Source of the DNA: JACVRW01 sp963765135
Lineage (GTDB): Bacteria; Actinomycetota; Thermoleophilia; Solirubrobacterales; Thermoleophilaceae
DNA: 64,000 bases
Reading direction: 5' to 3'
Assembly (NCBI GenBank): GCA_963765135.1
Contig: CAVXUX010000002.1
Coordinates: 1,116,001 to 1,180,000, forward strand
This document shows positions 59,613-64,000 of this stretch, piece after piece. Position 1 is the first letter of the stretch; each line of letters opens with the position of its first letter. A program made the position numbers and the translations under genes. The notes beneath the pieces were generated by a model. That model did not search any database. It saw only the letters and a list, made by a program, of their open reading frames with translations, and had not been told where the DNA came from.

Positions 59613-60546
59613 TGCCCTCCACCTTCCTTGGTTTGCCGGGCGTTGCGATTCGCACGGTTGTGCCGGTCACACCATCAAGCGCTGCACGCGCGTTCTCCAG
59701 CGATGCGATTGCGGCGATCTCGCCGCCGCGCTCGACAAAGCGGCGGGCTGCTTCGGCCTTTGGTCCCATAGAGCCGGCTGGGAGGTCAAGCGCCATGAGC
59801 TCGGCTGGGGTCACCTCGCGAAGCGGGCGGGCGCTCGGCGTGCCGTAGTCGAGTTGGATTCCGTCGACGTCAGTCAGCAGCAGCAGGGCGTCCGCTTTGA
59901 GTTCGAGCGCCAGGAGCGCCGCGGAGAGGTCCTTGTCGATCACGGCCTCGACGCCGTGGAGGCGGCCGGCGCCGTTCGTGACGACGGGGATGCCGCCGCC
60001 GCCGGCGCAGATCACGATCGCGCCTAGTTCGACCAGGGTCTTTATCGTCTCGAGCTCGACAATCGAACGGGGCTCCGGCGAGGGGACCGCTCGGCGCCAG
60101 CAGTCGCCGTCGCGCTTGACGGTCCAGGCGCGCTCCGTGGCGAGCCGCTGTGCGGTCGCCTCGTCGTACACGGGTCCGATTGGCTTGCTCGGCGCTCCGA
60201 AGGCCGGGTCGGCCGCGTCTACGAGCACCTGCGTCAGAATCGCGGCGATCTGGCGGTCCGGGAGTTCATTGCGGAGTGCCTGCTCGAGCAGGTAGCCGAT
60301 CATGCCCTCGCTCTCAGCCCCGAGCACATCGAACGGATACGGCGTGACTTCGGCGTAGGCCGCCGACTGCAGGGCGAGTAGGCCGACCTGGGGTCCGTTG
60401 CCGTGGGTAATGATGAGCTCGTGGTCGCGGGCGATCTCGGCCAGGCTTCGCGCGGCTTCGGCCACGTGGCGGCGTTGAAGCGCGGCCTCGGCCGGCTCGC
60501 CACGTTGCAGCAGTGCGTTGCCTCCGAGCGCGGCGACGACGCGCAT
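59518..60546 (-). CDS. arcC: carbamate kinase
   Basis: 342 aa. ALGGNALLQRGE at the N-terminus, THGNGPQVGLLALQ, ICAGGGGIPV and DKDLSAALLALEL are family signatures. It makes ATP from carbamoyl phosphate, the last step of the arginine deiminase pathway. Homology ends at GTTVRIA (about residue 309); the last 30 or so residues run through the start of the DUF4177 gene and look non-native, so a nearby stop may have been lost. ATG 60546 abuts the arcB stop. Confidence 0.85.
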   Translation of the reverse strand: MRVVAALGGNALLQRGEPAEAALQRRHVAEAARSLAEIARDHELIITHGNGPQVGLLALQSAAYAEVTPYPFDVLGAESEGMIGYLLEQALRNELPDRQIAAILTQVLVDAADPAFGAPSKPIGPVYDEATAQRLATERAWTVKRDGDCWRRAVPSPEPRSIVELETIKTLVELGAIVICAGGGGIPVVTNGAGRLHGVEAVIDKDLSAALLALELKADALLLLTDVDGIQLDYGTPSARPLREVTPAELMALDLPAGSMGPKAEAARRFVERGGEIAAIASLENARAALDGVTGTTVRIATPGKPRKVEGNGSEVGIPGGPSGGRRRPQEEVQRLEPRASQ

Positions 60547-61458
60547 CTACTGCCACCGATCGATAAGCGTGTGGATCAGCGCCTGCTCGGTCGGGAGGCG
60601 GTTCGCGGCCTGCTGGAACACGACCGAGCGCGGCCCCTCGATGACCTCCGCGGTCACCTCCTCACCCCGGTGCGCCGGCAGGCAGTGCATGAACACCGCG
60701 TCGTGTGAGGCGGCGCTCATGATTGCGGACGAGACCTGGTAGTCCGCCAAAGCGCGAAGCCGCTGCTCCCGCTCGGCGTCCTCGCCCATCGAGACCCAGA
60801 CGTCCGTGTAGACGACCTGAGCGCCGTGGACGGCCTCGACGGGGTCGGCCTCCACCGTTGCGTGGGTGGCGATCTCGATCTCCGCGTGCGGCCGGTAGCC
60901 GTACGGGGTTGAGACGACGATCTCCATGCCGGCGAGAGCTCCGGCCTCCATCAGTGAGTGGGCGACGTTGTTGCCATCGCCGAGATACGCGACGCGGACG
61001 CCTTCGAGCTGTCCGAAGTGCTCCCGGATCGTGAGGAGGTCGGCGAGCGCCTGGCAGGGATGGTGCTCGTCGGTCAGCGCGTTGATGACCGGCACCGTCG
61101 CGGCCGCCGCGAGCTCCTCGACATCGGACTGCGCGAAGGTGCGGATCGTGATCGCGTCGACGTAGCTCGAGAGGACGTGGCCGGTGTCCGCGATCGGCTC
61201 ACCGCGGCCGAGCTGGAGCTCGTCTGGCCGCAGCATCAGGGGCAGCATCCCCAGCCGATGCGCCGCCGCCTCGAGCGACACGCGCGTACGCGTCGAGGGC
61301 TTGCTGAAGAAGCATGCGAGCACCCTGCCGGCCTGCGCCTCCCGCCATCCGAGCGGATCCGCCTTCATCTCGGCGGCAAGGCTGAGGAGGCGGTGGAGCT
61401 CATCCGGACCCAGGTCGCTGATGCGGAGCAGGTGCTGCGGGGATGTGGTGGTGATCAT
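60547..61458 (-). CDS. arcB: ornithine carbamoyltransferase (catabolic)
   Basis: 303 aa. The carbamoyl-phosphate site SKPSTRTR, DEHHPCQALADL and the ornithine-site HCLPAHRGEEV are intact. The operon context (arcA upstream, arcC downstream) indicates the catabolic direction: citrulline plus phosphate to ornithine and carbamoyl phosphate. ATG 61458 overlaps the arcA stop (ATGA). The sequence alone cannot exclude an anabolic role. Confidence 0.88.
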   Translation of the reverse strand: MITTTSPQHLLRISDLGPDELHRLLSLAAEMKADPLGWREAQAGRVLACFFSKPSTRTRVSLEAAAHRLGMLPLMLRPDELQLGRGEPIADTGHVLSSYVDAITIRTFAQSDVEELAAAATVPVINALTDEHHPCQALADLLTIREHFGQLEGVRVAYLGDGNNVAHSLMEAGALAGMEIVVSTPYGYRPHAEIEIATHATVEADPVEAVHGAQVVYTDVWVSMGEDAEREQRLRALADYQVSSAIMSAASHDAVFMHCLPAHRGEEVTAEVIEGPRSVVFQQAANRLPTEQALIHTLIDRWQ

Positions 61459-62687
61459 GACTCCCTTTCGATCGGGCAGGACATGCAGCGCGGTCCGCCG
61501 CGGCCACGTCCGAGCTCGGCGCCGGCGATCGTGATGACCTCGATGCCCCCGCGGCGTAGGCGAGTGTTCGTGTCGACGTTGCGCTCGTAGGCGACGACGA
61601 CACCGGGCGCGATGGCGAGGACGTTGTTGCCGTCGTCCCACTGCTCGCGCTCGGCCTCGTACTCGTCGCCACCGGTCTCGAACAGGCGCAGCTCCGGAAC
61701 GTCGAGCGCGTCGGCGATCGCGGCGAAGAGGTCATCCTCGGGCTCCGCGGCGACGTCGTCCCGCCCTGGCGTGAGGCTGAACCCGACCAGTTCGTCGCGG
61801 ATCTCGGGATAGATCGTGAACGCGTCGCGATCGACCTGGGTCATCACGCTGTCCAGGTGCATGCTCGACCGCTGCGCGGGCATCGAGACCGCGAGGACGC
61901 GGTCGGCTGCACCCGCCGCGAACAGCCTGCGGGCGAGCAGCTCTACGCCGGCCGGGCGGGTTCGCTCGCCCATGCCGATGAGCACGCAGCCGTTGCCGAT
62001 GACGAGGACGTCGCCGCCCTCCAGCTGTGCCGGGCCGCCGAGCCGGTCGCTCCAGGTCTCGTGCTCCACGCCGGCGAACACTGGGTGGTGGCGGTAGATC
62101 GCGTCCAGGTGGACCGCCTCGCGGCGGCGCGCCGGCTTCGCCATTTCGTGCACTGTCACTCCGCCGTACACCCACGCCGACGTGTCCCGCGTGAAGAGAT
62201 GGTTGGGGAGCGGCGCGAGCACGAAGCCGTCGAGCGCTGGGGCCTGCGCGGTCAGTGAGCTGCTCTCAAAGGGCAGCTCGTGGTAGGCGATGCCGCCGAT
62301 CAGCCGCTCCGCCAGCTCCGCGCCGGGGAGCGAGCGAAGCCACTCGTCGACCACCGGCCCGAGCGAGGGCCCGAGAGTCGCCTGGTGCGTGGTGCGCTGG
62401 AGCACGAGGTTGCGCGCCTCGGGGATGTCGAGCGTCTCTCCGAGTAACTCGTGCAGGTACAGGACCTCGACATCACGCTCGGCGAGCGCGTCCGCGAAGG
62501 CGTCGTGCTCCTGGCGTGCTCGCTTGACCCAGAGCACGTCATCGAAGAGGAGCTCGTCCTTGTTGCGTGGGGTGAGCCGCTTCAGCTCGAGGTCCGGCCG
62601 GTGCAGGATGACTCGCCGGAGACGCCCGACCTCCGAGCCCACATGGAGACGAGTCCGCGTGGCCGGCGTAGCCGGAAGCGCGCTCAT
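61455..62687 (-). CDS. arcA: arginine deiminase
   Basis: 410 aa. LHRPDLELKRLTP near the N-terminus, FTRDTSAWVYGGV, a catalytic His in MHLDSVMT and the nucleophilic Cys in the C-terminal GRGGPRCMSCPIER are all present. It hydrolyses arginine to citrulline and ammonia. Its start overlaps the stop of the upstream transporter (ATGA), so arcD-A-B-C are transcribed together. Confidence 0.9.
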   Translation of the reverse strand: MSALPATPATRTRLHVGSEVGRLRRVILHRPDLELKRLTPRNKDELLFDDVLWVKRARQEHDAFADALAERDVEVLYLHELLGETLDIPEARNLVLQRTTHQATLGPSLGPVVDEWLRSLPGAELAERLIGGIAYHELPFESSSLTAQAPALDGFVLAPLPNHLFTRDTSAWVYGGVTVHEMAKPARRREAVHLDAIYRHHPVFAGVEHETWSDRLGGPAQLEGGDVLVIGNGCVLIGMGERTRPAGVELLARRLFAAGAADRVLAVSMPAQRSSMHLDSVMTQVDRDAFTIYPEIRDELVGFSLTPGRDDVAAEPEDDLFAAIADALDVPELRLFETGGDEYEAEREQWDDGNNVLAIAPGVVVAYERNVDTNTRLRRGGIEVITIAGAELGRGRGGPRCMSCPIERES

Positions 62688-64000
62688 CGCGCGCTCCCCG
62701 CCAGCTCGAGCTCGGCCTGGGGGGCGGGCAGCTCAGGCGCAGGCGCCGTCGGGCGCTGTCGTGCCTGCCACCACTTCATCGCGACGTAGATCGGGATGCC
62801 GGCGAGCAGCAGCACGAATCCCTTGGCGATGATGTCCTTGCCGGAGCCGGTGATCGCCCAGACCGAGTAGCCGAACGCGAGCGCCGCGATTGCGACGTCG
62901 CGCACGAAGTTCCGGCGGTCGAACAGCTCGGGCTCCGTGAGGTACAGGTGAGCCTGCGCGGCGGCGCTGTACGCGTACGGCACGAGCGTCGTGAGCGTGG
63001 CCAGCAGGATGATGAATGTGAACGCGTCGACCAGGCCTTGCGTGTAGTTCATGAGCATCAGCCCGGAGACGAGCACCGACGACACGACCAGCCCGAACAC
63101 GGGGGTCTTCCGCTCGCCGTGGACCTTGGCGAAGGGTGCGGGGAAGAGCCCGTCCTCGGCCGCTGCGAGCGGCACGCGTGCCTGCAGCATGATCCAGCCG
63201 TTCAGCGCTCCGAACGTCGCGACCATCGCGACGAGCGCGATGACCTTGTCCCAGCCGCCGCCGAACATGCTGCCTGCCGCCAGCGCGAAGGGGCTCGACG
63301 AGGAGGCGAGTTGCTCCGCCGGCACGACGCCCATGACTGCGACGGTCGTGAGGATGTAGACGAGCGTCGCGGCCAGCGTGCCGATGATGGTCGCGCGCGG
63401 GATCGTGCGTTCCGGGTCCTTGACCTCGCCCGCCGCGACCGTCGCCGACTCGAGGCCGATGAAGGCCCACAGGGTCAGGGGCGCTGCCGCGGAGATGGCG
63501 CTCCAGGTGCCGTGTGGAGCGAACGGCGTGAGGTTGTCGCCGTCGATGAAGAAGAGGCCGACGACGCCGATGATCGCGAGCGGCACGAACTTCACGATCG
63601 TGGTCACGACCTGGACGGCGCCGGTCTCGCGGGCGCCGGCGATGTTGACGAGCGTCAGCAGCCAGATGACCGCGATGCCAACGAGCGCGGCGAGCAGGTT
63701 GTTCGATCCGAGGTCGCCCCAGAACACGGCGAGATAGCCGACGAAAGCGACCGCGATCGCGGCGTTGCCGGCCCAGGCGGCGATCCAGTAGCCCCAGGCG
63801 GTCTGGAAGCCGATGAAGTCTCCGAACGCCCGGCGCGAGTACGCGTACGGCCCGCCCGTCCGAGGGAACGTTCGCCCGAGCCGTGCGAAGACGAGCGCGA
63901 GCAGCATCGCGCCGATTCCTGTGAACAGCCACCCGATGATTGAAACCGGGCCAGCGACGGACGCCAGCGAGGCGGGCAGCAGGAAGACGCCGGACCCGAC
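62684..64000 (-). CDS. arcD: APC-family amino-acid permease, arginine/ornithine antiporter candidate (5' end outside window)
   Basis: At least 438 codons; the frame runs off the right edge beginning VGSGVFLLPASLASVAGPVS. The consensus APC motif GSGVF, FPRTGGPYAYSRRAFGDFIG and FIGLESATVAAGEVKDPERT are typical. About 12 helices are expected. As first gene of an arc operon it most likely exchanges arginine for ornithine. Substrate assignment rests on context. Confidence 0.82.
   Translation of the reverse strand, partial: VGSGVFLLPASLASVAGPVSIIGWLFTGIGAMLLALVFARLGRTFPRTGGPYAYSRRAFGDFIGFQTAWGYWIAAWAGNAAIAVAFVGYLAVFWGDLGSNNLLAALVGIAVIWLLTLVNIAGARETGAVQVVTTIVKFVPLAIIGVVGLFFIDGDNLTPFAPHGTWSAISAAAPLTLWAFIGLESATVAAGEVKDPERTIPRATIIGTLAATLVYILTTVAVMGVVPAEQLASSSSPFALAAGSMFGGGWDKVIALVAMVATFGALNGWIMLQARVPLAAAEDGLFPAPFAKVHGERKTPVFGLVVSSVLVSGLMLMNYTQGLVDAFTFIILLATLTTLVPYAYSAAAQAHLYLTEPELFDRRNFVRDVAIAALAFGYSVWAITGSGKDIIAKGFVLLLAGIPIYVAMKWWQARQRPTAPAPELPAPQAELELAGSAR

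Noticed and set aside
1..64000. CRISPR array
   Set aside because: No regularly spaced direct repeats with unique spacers were seen, and no cas genes.
11803..64000. Integrase or excisionase for the tRNA-linked segments
   Set aside because: No tyrosine or serine recombinase signature was found in any frame I could interpret; only IS110, IS30 and IS256 remnants are present.

Overview
The window is GC-rich DNA (about two thirds G+C by eye). Its short operons with GTGA/ATGA overlaps, leaderless-looking starts, LAL-type LuxR regulators, SHOCT, amphi-Trp, HdeD and DoxX proteins, and a PHA/aromatic cluster suggest a soil actinobacterium, most plausibly Thermoleophilia (Solirubrobacterales-like). The taxonomy is inference from gene content.

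Layout. 1-2.7 kb: HD-domain, diacylglycerol-kinase and PAP2 phosphatase genes. 2.7-11.1 kb: a stress-type module around an intact LAL/LuxR regulator (4024-6297). Small membrane, SHOCT, carboxymuconolactone-decarboxylase-like and DUF2252 genes each carry the same 20-bp element 20 nt before a -10-like hexamer. 9.6-11.7 kb holds gene remnants (pore-less K+ channel, lipoprotein, channel fragments). 12.2-26.6 kb: two small stress-like genes, then PHA depolymerase, PHA synthase, acyl-CoA dehydrogenase, a PucR-type regulator and a tightly overlapping meta-cleavage aromatic operon. 26.6-40.3 kb: a second module with a different shared promoter element before six transcription units (MFS-MarR fusion, GH15, DoxX, AI-2E exporter, HdeD/amphi-Trp, DUF1269), next to a second LAL regulator (36870-39553); IS30 and IS256 remnants lie inside. 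40.4-49 kb: a third AAA/LuxR regulator, small oxygenase and cupin genes, a MarR/MFS pair and an SDR. 49-64 kb: a DosS/DosR-like histidine kinase and response regulator, ZIP transporter, pyridine-nucleotide oxidoreductase, CBS, two tandem UspA proteins, a flavodoxin and a complete arginine deiminase operon (arcD-A-B-C), resembling a low-oxygen or dormancy response set.

Three copies of the 3' part of a tRNA-Gly(GCC) gene (11803, 40380, 49023), all in one orientation, divide the window into segments. They look like tandem attachment sites of successive integrations, but no integrase is visible. The intact tRNA should lie beyond the right edge.

About fifteen otherwise conserved genes carry single-base frameshifts. 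Their number and spread suggest uncorrected consensus indels at least as much as true decay, so 'pseudogene' calls of this kind are provisional.
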